DNA of 64,000 nt, taken from the NCBI GenBank assembly GCA_018806985.1, contig JADANN010000256.1, positions 1,339,501 through 1,403,500 of the forward strand, read 5' to 3'. A program made the position numbers and the translations under genes. The notes under the pieces are model-generated. The model ran no database searches. It saw only the letters and a list, made by a program, of their open reading frames with translations, and was not told the origin of the DNA. The DNA is from Angiostrongylus vasorum (Eukaryota; Nematoda; Chromadorea; Rhabditida; Metastrongylidae). Each line of letters opens with the position of its first letter. Positions within the stretch are counted from its first letter, which is position 1. Below are positions 36,686 through 49,200 of the stretch, piece after piece.

Positions 36686-36691
36686 TTTATT
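36686..36691 (-). terminator. Polyadenylation signal of SDHD
   Basis: AATAAA on the minus strand, about 138 nt beyond the SDHD stop (36831-36829). Confidence 0.6.
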
Positions 36692-36828
36692 ATAATTATC
36701 TACTAAAGTGATCTACGAGGACACATTTCGAAAACATCCTAAATAAGCATACACTACATTAAACGGTTCCGAGTACTCATTAAATTCGACAGCAAAAACC
36801 GGAAAACTGTGTCAGTCAATTCCGGGCG

Positions 36829-39370
36829 TTACAAAGAGAACACTAATTCGAAAGCCTTCGTGATACCAACGTCGTTGGTGTTGAAGTGGAGGAGACCTAA
36901 ATCAGCATCATCATCGATTATTAAGAAAAATAAAGGATTTTGAATTTACATCCTAAGTAAGATGATTATTGGGAGACCTAATGAGTAGTGACGAAAAGAG
37001 GAAAACCATGGAGTAGAAAAAGAAGTCTTCAACACACGTGGGTGATTGTTGACCTACCGTCATCGCAACAAAGATGAGAGAATGTAGGATTTAGTTCTGA
37101 CCGCTACAATAGATTTTATACTTCAACAATATAAATTAAGAACTATACCAGCCAAAAGGGTCGCAGTTATGACATACACTCCAGCACGAGCAGCTTTAGC
37201 AGCTGCATCACCGATCACAAAGGGGCGTGCGTAATCTTGGATCACTCCCTGCACCCCCTAAAATTCATGCACGATAAGTAAAGTAACGTAACGACAGATT
37301 TTGAAATATAAACTATGGATCAGCAAATTCCAAAAAATTCCTGCCAACGGTTTACCGCCCAATCTTGGCCGGGAGGCGTTCATGGGTTTCGGGCAGCAAT
37401 GTACATCGGCAGGATTCATTCCCCGGCAGGGCCTTTAAAGCTGAGAAGTCCAGCGATTCCATCAGCAAACCCATCTAAGAGTAAATTAATACAAGGATTA
37501 ACAACCACACTGGTATCAAAATAGTCGCATGGTGGCAAATCCGTCTGATCCATAAGGGCGACGACTGCCTGTGGCGGTGACGACTTAGAGCAGACTTCGG
37601 CTGGGCTGACTGCGGGACCACAATAGCTAGGCCAGCAAAACTCCAAAAACGGAAATTATGTTGGGCCCCATACATCCAGTTAAGGCACGCCATCAAAGTA
37701 TTCAAGTTTTTTTTTAGCAAATTCATGCGATATCCGTCTGTCGACGTTTCGAAGTTCTACAATTATAATTTTGCATTTAGCTGAAGTTCATTTCCAACGG
37801 TCAGTTCTGCAGTGGGCCATCAAATCGTACGAAAAATCAACAGCTAATTTTGTAAGGTGAAAAAATTGCCAACAAATGAATAAAAACTTTTAAAGGACTG
37901 AACAAGTCAAAACAAAACTCGCACCAATGAATGTGTAGGCTAAGAGCCACAGTAAGCAAAGCATCCATGACGGGACCATGAATGAAGTAGGCGGCCGGAA
38001 TCAGTGGCACCATTCCTGCGGCAAAGTAGCGCTCAAGCTGAAACTTTTAGTGAAAATAAAATATCACAGAGAAGTAGACAGGTTTAGTCATGCTCAGATC
38101 ATTACGGATTTTAAAAAATGTCTCGAATTCTGTGCTGCAAATATTACAAACTCACTTGAAAACTTGGCTGGCCCGTCTTCAATGATTGTGCGGGCCTCAA
38201 AGTAATTTCCATTTTTTTGGAGTTTTGCTGGTTTAGCAATTGTGGTTCCCTAAAGTCCCGAGGTCATCCTAGCCAAAGTCTGCACCAGGTAGTTAGTTCC
38301 ACAGGCAGTCGCCGCCCTTGTGGTTCAGAGGAAGATTTGCCACCATGTGTCTAGTTTGATACCAGGACGGTGGTGGATCCTGGCATTCGTTTACTCTTAG
38401 TTGGGTTTCCGGATGGAAATGCCGGACTCCTTCCCAGCTTGGGAGGCCATATCGCGGGGATGAATCACCTCCGCTGTACATCGTAACTCGATACCCAGGA
38501 ACACCTCCCAGCCACGTTGAAGTGGTAAACCGTCGGAAGGGAAGCAAATATTAGTTCTCGAGAAACAAAAACCCATTTTTACCTAGACTACCTACTGTCT
38601 TTGCTACAACAGAAACCTCAGACAGCCGTGCTAGAGCATTCCAACGTAGAATGGAGGGGGTGAGCGTTTACCAGACAAGTTTGGCACAAATCCTTCGACC
38701 CCGGAGGGATAGGAGTGTTGGTGATCATACATATATGATGAGTTACTAATCGAGGAATTACAGATCTAATAGACGCACGCTTGCCCGTTCAAATGTTTTT
38801 GAAATCGCTTAAACTAAGTCTACTGCTGAGAACGTCCAAATACTGAAAGTGGAACACATCAGATTTCGTCTCATTTGCGACAAAAATGCGACAAGCAATT
38901 CAAAAGGATAAAGTTTCGGCGGTGATCAATCCATGAAGGATGCGCCATGCATTACACTTCATTAAGCTTCGCTGAAGATGATTGAATGCGTATATGACCT
39001 AAACAATGACCCGCGGTAACCTAGTGAAGTATTGAGCCAGTGCTACTATCCTCCCAGACAAGTCTGCTTCCAATTTGCTGACCCCAAAGGCATGAAAGGC
39101 TTCGTGAGCTTGGGATGCGGTGATCGACCCCCATATGTACTGCAGGAGCGCCTCCGACTACTCAGCTACACGCGCGACATGCAAATTAGAACGCTTAAAT
39201 GAACTAACTTTGAAATGAAAAGAATGATCATGGGTCTTGTTTGCACCGTCGTTGAGTGAAGTGGTGGCGCGAACGGCGCTGGTTGTCAGAGGAGTGCAAA
39301 GACGAGGCATCTGACGAGCAGCGAGCAGCGCTCTTTGCACATGAAGGACTTGACGCAACGGAACTGACAT
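36829..39370 (-). CDS. sdhd-1: Succinate dehydrogenase cytochrome b small subunit (complex II, SDHD)
   Basis: Inner-mitochondrial-membrane anchor of complex II; helps bind haem b and ubiquinone. Exons: 39370-39209, 38037-37925, 37257-37149, 36896-36829 (about 150 aa). Exon 1 gives an Arg-rich, acid-free presequence ([19 protein letters not shown]) and ends DHSFHFK. Exon 2 gives [18 protein letters not shown] and SLHIHW. Exon 3 gives VIQDYARP (the conserved quinone-site Asp-Tyr) and [14 protein letters not shown]. Exon 4 gives [13 protein letters not shown] and a TAA. One problem: exon 2 ends CAT-TG and exon 3 begins GGGGTG, which puts exon 3 out of frame; a fifth G would restore the conserved His-Trp-Gly. 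Introns 1 and 2 hold R3, SINE3 and SINE1 copies. TTTCAG at 39373-39378, 3 nt before the ATG, fits trans-splicing. Confidence 0.85.
37352..37718 (-). repeat. R3 repeat in SDHD intron 2
   Basis: Near-full-length reverse copy (GGCCGGGAGGCGTTCATGGG to ATACATCCAGTTAAGGC). Confidence 0.7.
38155..38537 (+). repeat. R3 repeat in SDHD intron 1
   Basis: Near-full-length copy (TTGGCTGGCCCGTCTTC to CCAGCCACGTTGAAGTGG). Confidence 0.7.
38590..38727 (-). mobile_element. SINE3-like fragment
   Basis: TACCAGACAAGTTTGGCAC and TTCGACCCCGGAGGGATAGG match the head-proximal body of SINE3. The head itself is missing. Confidence 0.4.
38904..39180 (-). mobile_element. SINE1 in SDHD intron 1
   Basis: AAAGGATAAAGTTTCGGCGG at the left, head near 39178. 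It ends about 30 bp from the exon 1 donor. Confidence 0.7.
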
Positions 39371-39372
39371 CA

Positions 39373-39378
39373 CTGAAA
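39373..39378 (-). promoter_or_regulatory. Probable SL acceptor of SDHD
   Basis: TTTCAG on the minus strand, 2 nt before the SDHD ATG. It is a near-perfect nematode acceptor with no coding sense upstream. Confidence 0.55.
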
Positions 39379-39867
39379 GTGAACTGAAAATGCCTCGAAA
39401 CCTCAGCCAACACTTATAAGCAGTTGTATCCGACTGCTATTCAATCCACACTTGTCTGACCATCAGCTGTTACCAAACATGTTTCGAATATAACGGCTTG
39501 CAGTCGGATAAGGCTGAGAGGAAAGCTGTTCTGCTTCGCTCTGAACCGCACAACGGATACATGCAAATCGAGACGAAACATTCTCGTTGACGAGTAGTTC
39601 GGAAACAAACAAATACAGTTTCGCCTAGATCAGAATGCCAACACAGATCAAAGTGCATGAAAAAGTAACACATCTATTCACCAGTCCACGTACTAGTCAT
39701 CTAGAGCTCTTGGGGACGCTGTAATATATTCTAGCAATACTGTAACAAGAGATTACAGAGAAAGCACAAGTACCAAATAAGGATATACGTGTATATGTCC
39801 ATACATTTACATTATTCATTATTCATTATTTACATTATTCAACTCTATTTATACAATACTTACACGG

Positions 39868-40243
39868 ATACTTAGACGGCCCGTCCTCAGTGGTTGTGCG
39901 GGCCACAGCGCAATCTCCATTTTTCGAAGTTTTGCCAGTTTAGCTATTGTTGTCCCTGGAGCCCCGAGTTCAGCCTGCCCAAAGCCTACTCCAGGTCATC
40001 AACACCACAGTCGCCACCCTTGTGAATCTCAGGGAGATTTGCCACCGTGCGATTAGTTTAGTATCAGGGTGGTGGTGGATCCTGGTATTGGTTTACTCTT
40101 AGCTGAGCTTCCTGACGGGAACCTCGGACTCCTTTTTAGCTTGGGAGACCCCGCCGGGGAGATGAACCCCCGCTGTACATCACAGCCCAACATCCAGGAA
40201 CACCTCACAGCCATGAAAAGGCGGTAGACCGTTGGAAGGATTT
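39868..40243 (+). repeat. R3 repeat, near full length
   Basis: Lies in the spacer between the divergent SDHD and ILKAP genes. GACGGCCCGTCCTCAGTGG to CACCTCACAGCCATGAAAAGG. Confidence 0.7.
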
Positions 40244-40249
40244 AAGAAT

Positions 40250-41960
40250 TGGGAATTTAGAAAGGGATTTAGAAATTTATACAATATCCAATAGGAATCC
40301 AACATGTCGGACAATAAAGTTCCGAAGAAGGCACAAATGCTGCCCAAACACTCATACGATGACAGGTTTCACAGAGAAAATCGTTTTCAATTATATTTTA
40401 GGATTTATAAACCGTGAAATTCGTCTCTGAAGCACAGAAGCGAAGTTGCGCGCTCGGTGGTTCACAACAGTGTGAAGGCCTGAAAGGCACTCGCTGACTG
40501 CACGCTATATGCTGTCTACGCAGCATTTCCTTTCGATTTCGAGAGGATTCAATCACGAATTGGGTTCATTATTACTACATGAACTCTCGAAGCATTTAGA
40601 AACTGCAGTGTAGTGATTACTGAAGCGAATCGCTTGGCGAAGACTTCCCAAGCACGCATCGTTCGTCTAATCCATCGCGCTTCTGGAAACATGCAGTCGG
40701 AGAAACTGTTCCAAGTTTTGCACTGGTTTTGTGTGGAAGTAATACGATTTGCCCCCGTACTGTGGAGAGTGGAATGGTGGCGCGATCGTCGCGATGACTA
40801 TGAGCACTGGCTATATTCACAACTCATGTCCTCTTCAAAGGATATCTGTGACAGCGCTCCTACGGCGATTCGATTCGCAATGTTCGGGGACGACAGACGA
40901 GCCAAGGAACTGCTGAGTACGCAACGCACGAAAAGACAAGTTTTGTGGGGTATAGTTTCCTGATATTTTCGATCTTCACGTGTCCTTGTGTACTCAAACT
41001 AATTAGCTGAATTAACTGTGCTTCGTTACCAGTGTGTTCCCCAAATTTTCTTCAAGGATGGCATGAAAAGCGCGCACGTATCGATCATCACAAGCGATGA
41101 AACTTGTTATTCAATCGGCTAGCATTGACTAGCTATAAGAACTCCCGTTCTAGCAATCCGCGAGCTTCTGGAAACATGTGCTTTGTTAAAGACTGATATC
41201 ATTCTCCATTACACCACCTCTGAATGGTTCGAGTGCTAGAAAAAGCTCGTTCGTAGAAAGAAGAACCGTGAATAGGACATATAATGCCCTTTGTTGGTGG
41301 TGTTCTATGCAGTCCCCTCACATCCTAACCGAATGTTACCTCACTCTCAGTGAACCATGGTTCTGAAGCACGACGTTACCACCTATCAGTTCAGGATCGA
41401 CTTTCTTTTTTTACCACCTTTATTGCCCACTGAACAATTATTTACAACTTCGAAGTCAAATCTAAGTTTGAAAACACGAACGACAAGGCCTTCAACGCTT
41501 TCACCTATTGGCCACACGGGTTTTTTATGGCGGGAATTTAGAAATTCCAACAGTGTTGAATGAATAGGATAGACAGTGAAAGTAATCATGTTCGAGATCA
41601 ATTCTTACATTAGTAAATAACAAACATCGAAGGATGTAGTTGCAGTCTGTCACAATATTCCAGGCCACCTCGTAAATGAGAAAAAAAGGAATGGTCCGAG
41701 TAAACGTAACTTTACAGTTCAATCTATCTAATATTCTGGTCTCAGTTGTGGTGCTCTCAATCGCGTTGGTTCAAATTCACTCTAACAGTAGTTCTCGAAG
41801 TTTGAGGATGAGTGCTATCAACTTGTGGTCTGACTTCTTATTGTACAAGGAAAATTAGCAGTTCTGAGACAAGACGGGCACACATCCTTTTCGTAGATTT
41901 CTGAACATGGTATAAACCAACAGATACAGGACCGCATGCTCAATGGCTTTTCATAAAAAA
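40250..41960. other. Spacer with faint mariner-like trace
   Basis: No supported gene. Around 41083-41110 the plus strand reads SIITSDETCYS, reminiscent of the IVTGDE segment of mariner transposases. Nothing else confirms it. A 116-codon ORF at 40613-40963 has no family I recognise. Confidence 0.25.
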
Positions 41961-41961
41961 A

Positions 41962-42238
41962 AATAGAGCACTGGGCGTTGATCAATCCCTGAGGGATGAG
42001 CTATGCATTCAACTTCATTAAGCATTGTTGGAGATGAATGAATGCATTTCTGGCCTTTACAATGACTTGCGGTGGCCCACTGATGTATCGAGCCAGTGCT
42101 GCTATCTTCCCAGGCGTAAATGGCACCAAGTTGCCGCCGCCGGAGGGATGTAAGGCTTGGTGGGCCAGCAGCGCGGAAATCGATCCCATGCGTACTACAG
42201 GACGCCTCCGGCCACTGCGCTACACGTGCCTCTAACAG
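41962..42238 (-). mobile_element. SINE1
   Basis: GAGCACTGGGCGTTGATC at the left. On the minus strand the head reads A box TAGCGCAGTGG and B box GGGATCGATTTCC. Well preserved. Confidence 0.75.
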
Positions 42239-43200
42239 CTTTCACAATGACGACAAATACAGAACCTGTGCAGATAACCACACATCTAACACTCAATGTC
42301 TCATCACTCGCAGCAAAACCACTGAACGCCGAAGGAAAAGTGCAGCACCGATTTCTATTTCCAGTGAGACCACGACAAACCGTGCCCGTGCAAAATTTGT
42401 CCTAAGCGTTATGGTTAGTTTGTTTCGTAAGTTTGGCATTCCAACACATGATCGACAGTCGTGGAAAGTTGTTGTAGAAAAATAAGTGAATCTGCGCTGC
42501 CTAACAGTAGTTATCCGCCAACAAATTCGTTACTTCGTGTATCCAACAGAGAGCTTATTGTTAACCTAAAAGCTTGTGTGAAGACAACGAGATATCCATC
42601 TGGATTTGAATAATCGCGATAGACATGAGCTTGCCAAGAGCGAAATGTCCAGAGTGGTTTAAGAAAATCACTTCAAGAATAGTAGAAGACCAACTTATAT
42701 CACAAATGTAACGAATTCCCACCACACTTCCAAACATGGGATCTTCTAGCCCGGCAGGTTTCAAATTATTGATCGAAAGTTTAAAGATACATATTGAACA
42801 ACGTTTAGTAAAATCAAATAGAACAATGAATTTAGTTGGTGAGAAAAAAATCGAACGAACTGCAAAAAGAAACTACAAATCCACAAACGACGAGGGGATT
42901 GTGGACAAGACGGCACGGAATCTATTCACAGTAGGCCCTCTACTTTGAGCAGACGAGCAGATCTCCAATCTCCGATGGGGACATCTAGGGCTACGGGAAT
43001 GACAACCTGAGCCAGAGCGCTCGGAGCATCAACAAATAACCCTCGCTGGCGTGAAATGAAATGCATGTTGCGGTCACACTACACTAATTTTCGTCTATTT
43101 TAGGCGTTGAAAGTACTCGCATCTGCACATCAGCTAAGGGCTTTCCCATCGTTTGGGATTATTTCGAATTCCTCTTGGGTGTCCTGAGATTTACATCCTT

Positions 43201-43202
43201 AG
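43201..43202 (+). promoter_or_regulatory. Probable SL acceptor of ILKAP
   Basis: TCCTTAG ends here, 2 nt before the ATG at 43205. Confidence 0.5.
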
Positions 43203-43204
43203 GT

Positions 43205-46200
43205 ATGTCGGCGATGCAAGGGAAACGAAAATCCACGGGAATGTCATTGTTTGTCGATGATAATGAAAAGCCGCCAACGAAAAAGGCTTCTGGAGGTAAA
43301 TCTTGGTAGCAGAACCGTTCGTCATCCGTCTTTGTTGTGTTTAAATGGTTTTCGGAGAATTCTTTCTTTCAGGGCTATACGATAGTGGTGATGAAGAGGA
43401 CAGATCTGTTCCAAGAGTGGACGATGCAACGGTGGATACGTCTCGTGACGAAGACGGTAGCACCGTTTCCAATGGAACTATGTTGAAGGAACCGCATATG
43501 CTAAAAGAAGAGAATGAGACAGGTATGATGTTTAAGTTTATGGTACTACTGCATAGAAATGGGATGGTCTCCTGTTTCTGTAGCACAGTTCCGACTTTAT
43601 AAATTGGTTCTTTTTTATTTTTTGTCCTTTATCCATTGGTTCTAAAGCAAATTTACTTACCTGGATACTTGTATGGCATAATCCCTATTTTTTCGGAGTT
43701 GTGCTGGTTTAGTTGTTGTGATTCTCCGGAGTCCCGAGGTCAGCCAGGCCAAAGTCTGCCCCAGGTCGTCACCACCATAGGCAGTGGCCACAGTTGTGGA
43801 GCAAAGGAAGATTTGGCACCATGCGACTATTATGGTACCAAGATGGTGACGGATCCTGGTACTGGTTTACTCTTAGCTGGGCTTTCTGATGGAAACACCA
43901 GACTCCTTCCTAGCTTGGGAAAACCTGCCGTAGGGATGGATCCCCTCGCTCTACATCACGTCCCAACACCAAGAAACACCTAGCCGCGATGAGACGGTAA
44001 ACCGTTGGGAGGTCTAAGATCTAAAGCATATTTGGCAGAAGAAATTGTAGACTTTTGAGTTAGAACAGGCATAGCTCATCTCGTGGTGAATGCCGTCTGT
44101 CGTAGTGGAAATTGGCAGAATTTGCTGTTCTTTTCCAACAAAATCTGTTTTCACTTGTCCAGTCATGATTGAATGATTTCCTAAATCCTACAGCCTTTTT
44201 TTATAGCACTCAGCACTAACGCTTTGGGGAATTCGGAGAAAAAAATTTTATTTTCTAATTTTCTTGTTATCTTCTGTTCTTGTTATTCAACCGTGTTCTT
44301 CTTATCTGTTTCTTTTATACCTTTTCATTCCTCCATATTCCCACTCTCACTGTCTCTTTCTCCCTCTTTCCGTTCTTTTCAATCTTTTTCCTCTTTTTGA
44401 CTGTCCTTTTTCGATCCTTGTTATTCATCTGTGTTTTTCTTTACCTGTTTCTGTTGTACCTTTTCTTTCTTCTCTCTCCGTCCCTTTCTTCCCCGTTTTC
44501 CTTCCTTTTTTGTCTTTTTTCTTTTTAAATGCATTTGTGTTTTATTGTCTTGTACTGCTGGAGCTTCAGTAGCGGAGCTAGGTCAGTAAGTTAGGTGGAT
44601 AAGATGGAGATAAGTTCGAACATATGTAAGGTTTGCCAGTAACCCATTCGTGTCCTAATATGAGTTGTCTTGCTGGTTTTACATTGTCGACAATTTTAAG
44701 TAGTCGTTGTTATTATGTCATCGTAGAATCAGTGTTGTCTTCGTTTTTTCTGGTACGCTCTTGTTTCTCCAAATTATGGAGTCATCATGTAAGCTACCAG
44801 TCCCCGTGTTATTGGATTCTTCACGATGGGGGTTTCGCCGTGAGCAGTTTTACTAACAAATCGCAATCAAGAAGACTTCATACGCAGTCATACGACTAGC
44901 ATTATAAGTCAAAACGCCGACTTGCTACAAACCTCGGCATAAATAATCGACACAACTAAGATGATGCTGAGATATTTGCAAAACTCCGGACCGCAGGTGT
45001 CTGCGGTGGGGAACGAACGCGCTATTGTCCTTTCCGAGGAGTAAAGCGTTCACCACCACACCACACAGGTCCTTCGTTTCGTCTGTCTCTCAGCTAGTTC
45101 TATTGATCTGCGCCATCAGCAATCACCCGTCAACGGGACTGATCTAGGGAGCCCAAATCGGCAACGAGCCTAATTAAGCTGAGGCTGAAATCGAAATCAC
45201 AATCTTAACCTTTTTATTTGCTACCTACTTTTAATTTTTAACGACAGGGTATCATGTGAAATACAACTACGATGATGCCTAGATATTTGCAATAATCGAT
45301 ATATTTACTTACATGTTCTTATGAACCGATCTTTTTTGAGGTGATGCGAGGTTGGTGTATTTGCCGTTGTTGTTGTTGTTGTTGTTTTTTGTTGGTTAAT
45401 GACTGATGTTTCGGCAATGCAATTTCGCCCTCCTCAGAATCTGGACGTGTTACAGTAGTCTTATAATTCGGTGGAGAAAACCATAGTATTAATGGGGATA
45501 TAACATAGAAATAAACGCCATGTTGATCAAAAAACTGCTCACCGCGCGGTTACGAGTGGGACTGCCCGCGCGTTGTTCACGTGGGATGGCGATCGAGACC
45601 CACCCAGAGGTCAAAAAATCATTTTGAAATAAGGCGCCAGGTCACGTGTCATAGTGAGGCATTGGTCTTTCCTGTTCATCTTTGGTTTTTGAAATTTATC
45701 CAAAACGCCTCGAGAGTGTAGCGCGTCGACGTTCTCGATTCCTGCGCTAGGATCCGGACATTGACTTCAAAATCATCGCCATTGTGCTTTTATGCCTTAC
45801 GTGTACCTCGAGGAGTGCTCTGACGAATTTTGGCTTTCTCATCTAGGTATTCTTTTATGCGGGCACAAAGTGGTCTACCCGTCTCCCTAATGTATTTTTT
45901 GACTGCATATCTTACAAGAGCTCAAGTATATTGTTGGTGAACTCCTGCAATCCCCATCTTTCCCGTTTGGACAGATCGTACAGTTTTCTGAGCTGCACAA
46001 GCGATCACAGAGGCATAGTTTCTTGATCAATATGGCGTTTATTTATATGTTAGATCCTCATGCTACAGATTTTTTCACAGAATTGTAAGACTATTGTTAC
46101 ATAAAATACGACCAGGTTCTGAGGAAGCGAAATCGCCGAAACGTCACCCATCGACCAACAGCAACACCGACAACTTATACCAACCTTGCATCAGCTCAAC

Positions 46201-49200
46201 AGAACCAGCTCATAAGAACATATAAGTATATGGATAGCGGTGTTTGCCATGATACGAGAATAGTGAACTTTCATTATTCACAGAGGAATTTGCTGCATTT
46301 TGAGTATTTTTTAAATAGTTGTACGCAGTAAATTCATTGGAAAGCTGAGTTTTGCACTCCATCGTTCTGCATAACTGCTTTTCCTTTTTCTTCGTAGTGT
46401 GTCCATGATCTACGAAATCTGACATTTGAACAGTCTCCGATCCAGCCCCTTTGGTTATAATCTCTGTGTAGCAGTCGTAGCCTCATTAGACATTCATGTT
46501 CATTTTGTTACGATTTCGAAAATGATGGCAGCATTTCGATTTGTTTATGTTTGCCGTCAATGTATGTAATCTGTTCGAGTTCAAGAAATTCTATGAGTTT
46601 CGTTATTCAACTTTAACGGGGAACGTTTAAACCTTTCAAGAACGGAGAAAAATTTGTGGTAGTTAATAAACGTGGAAAAAATCCTCTCTTTTCCTTGCAC
46701 TAAGAACTAACCAAAAAGGATTTGAAATTTTGCTGAACTCCTCCACTGAACTCTATTTTGTGGAAGGAATAGATGGATACATCTTTCGTTTATTTTTTAT
46801 TGTTCTGTTATATTTAGCGTTTGTTAATCCCCCGCTTTTCGAATTTTTTCCGTAGGTTTGTCGATTACTGTAAAAGATTTTAGTAGTTTAGGATTGGAAC
46901 CACTGCAACTTCTTAGTGTCCTTGGATGTAGACGTGGGGAACGCGATGACATGCAGGATGCGCACCTCCTACTAGACAGTTTCTCTCTAGGACAATCCTT
47001 TGTGTTGGTTTTTTTCTGTTTCAATAACCTCCGAAGGTTAAGAGCTTTTCGGAGCCTTTAGTCAGGTAATTCAGGAAACGATGTTCGTTGTATGCGATCT
47101 TCGATGGACATGCTGGAGCTCGCGCTGCAAAATACTGTGAAGAACACATACCTTCAGTTCTTATGAAAAAGTTGAGTTCGTGTAAGTATGCAGGGGTAGC
47201 TGTCTCTGTTGGGCCGTGAAAGTAACGATATTGTAGTGCCATTCCTACCTCGTTTTTATCTTCTACAGATAACGATCCGAGGCTCATGGAGAAACATTTA
47301 AAGAGGATCTTCGCTGAAACCTTTAAAGCAGTTGACGAGAGCTTTCTCATCGAAGCAAGGAGGATGTAGGTTAAGGATCACAGTTATCGTTTTTGTTATC
47401 GTTGTATCACAAGGGAACCAATGTTTAACTTCCTTCATTTAAAAAATGTAACATAACGCATGCTATTGAGGGCAATCAATGGCGGTAACCTTCCCGGTTC
47501 TTAAGCATTAATTACATATTTTTTAAACAAAGTTTTGTGCTATCGAAGAGGAGCAGGATTACACATCTTCCCTTTTTTTTCGCACGAATTCAAACGTGGA
47601 CATAAAGCCATGGAAAATTCTCGCACTATCAACTCAACTTTGCGTTCACCAATCAAGCTGTTAACGGGCGCTTGGTGCAAAACTGGTTTCAAAATATTCG
47701 TGACGAAGATCTTATACATAGGGTGGTTCATGGATGACGGCTGCGATCGAAGGCATTTCTACGAATACGTAGATTGAACCAAAGATTAATACAACTGCCC
47801 AAGGATTTTCCGAAGAAGTAGCCATAATTAAAGCAACTGTTTCGGAATGCAGTCGAGTTGTGATATTGAGAATCACGGCAAATGACTTTATGCTGCGCCT
47901 CTTTATGAAACATTTTTCGGCTTTCCGTTTCAGTTGAGGTGTCCTCAAATCGATGCTGTATTATGCATAGCTCTTTGCGTTTTCTAATCGTTGGACCATC
48001 CTAATTTATCACATTCTGGAGGATATGGATTGATTTCAACTCGCATATGATGAAGAATGACATCCGTTAAATTCTAATACTTTTGCAACCTAATTTCGTG
48101 TTGCCGACGCGAAGGACTACAATAAACATTTAAGTGTAACGGACACGCTTTTTCGATAATAGACGATAATTTTTCAATGACTAGAAGATTGATGGTTTGA
48201 AAATATGACGAAACCACAGTGGGAATTTTGCTTTATCGCTGTGTAGGTGTGAATGGTATTTAAGTTCACACATTTATTTATACGACCTTATAAGCTGTAC
48301 TTGTTGAGCTGATGCGAGGTTGGTATAGGTTTTCGTTGTCGTTATTGTTGTTGTTGTTGGTCGATGGCTGACGTTTCGGTGATTTTGCCTTCCTCAGAGC
48401 CTAAACGTATTTTATAAAAGAATAGTTTAATTATTCGGTGGGAAAAAAACCAAAGTATTATTGAAAGTCTAACGTATAAATAAACGCCATGTTGATCAAG
48501 AACTACTCACCGTGCTGTTACAAGTGGGACTGCCCGCGTGTTGTTCACGTGGAACGGCGAGCGAGACCCACCCAGAGGTCAAGAAATCATTTTTGGAATA
48601 AGGCGCCAGGTCACGTGTGATAGTGAGGCATTCGTCTTTTTTGGTTTTTTTGAACTTTATCTAAAACGACTCAAAAGTCTTGCGCCTTCACGTATTTGAT
48701 TCCTGCGCTAGGATCCGCACAACTGTCACCTGTATCACCTGTAGTCCCGTTGATCGTCGAGTGACTCGAGCCGGCGCCAATAAGTCTTCCATTTTTCCCT
48801 GTCGCGTGCAAGAGTAGCCCAATGGGTTCTGCTCGCTGTAGTGACTCGTCGAGCATCATATCTTTCATCAAGGGGTCTTTGTGAAGAACTCTGACCATCT
48901 CCCTCGGTGGTCTCCCTGCAGTACGTTTGACATCCCGAGGAATCCAGTCACTAACGGCTCCTGTCCATCTGTTGTCATTCATACGCATTACGTGTCCGGC
49001 CCACCTCATTTTCGATTGTTTGGCGTACAAAACGGCATCTTTGATTTTTGATCGTCGACGCAGATCGGAACTTCGTATTTCTTCCCTTACTTGTGTGGAA
49101 CGGGATACTCCTAGCATCGCCCATCGACTGCACGTTCGATAACGCTAAGTGACGTTTCATCTTGCTTACGCAGCGACCAAGTTTCTGACGAATACGTTAG

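Larger units (their letters stand above)
45310..46225 (-). mobile_element. Truncated PLE with inverted terminal repeats and two hammerheads
   Basis: The ends are inverted copies: GATGCGAGGTTGGTGTA with (TTG)n at the left mirrors ACCAACCTTGCATCAGCTC at the right. Between them is PLE 3' sequence on the minus strand with the endonuclease edge near 45860-46010 (GAGACGGGTAGACCAC region). The RT is missing. Confidence 0.75.

Noticed and set aside
40613..40963. 116-codon plus-strand ORF in the SDHD/ILKAP spacer
   Set aside because: No domain, no splice signals, and it overlaps an antisense ORF. Not enough to call a gene.
41083..41110. Mariner transposase trace (SDET motif)
   Set aside because: Only one short motif matches; the expected catalytic Asp blocks and terminal repeats were not found.
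44264..44572. Hydrophobic 102-codon ORF on plus strand
   Set aside because: Leu/Phe/Ser composition follows from the pyrimidine tract; no splice or start context.
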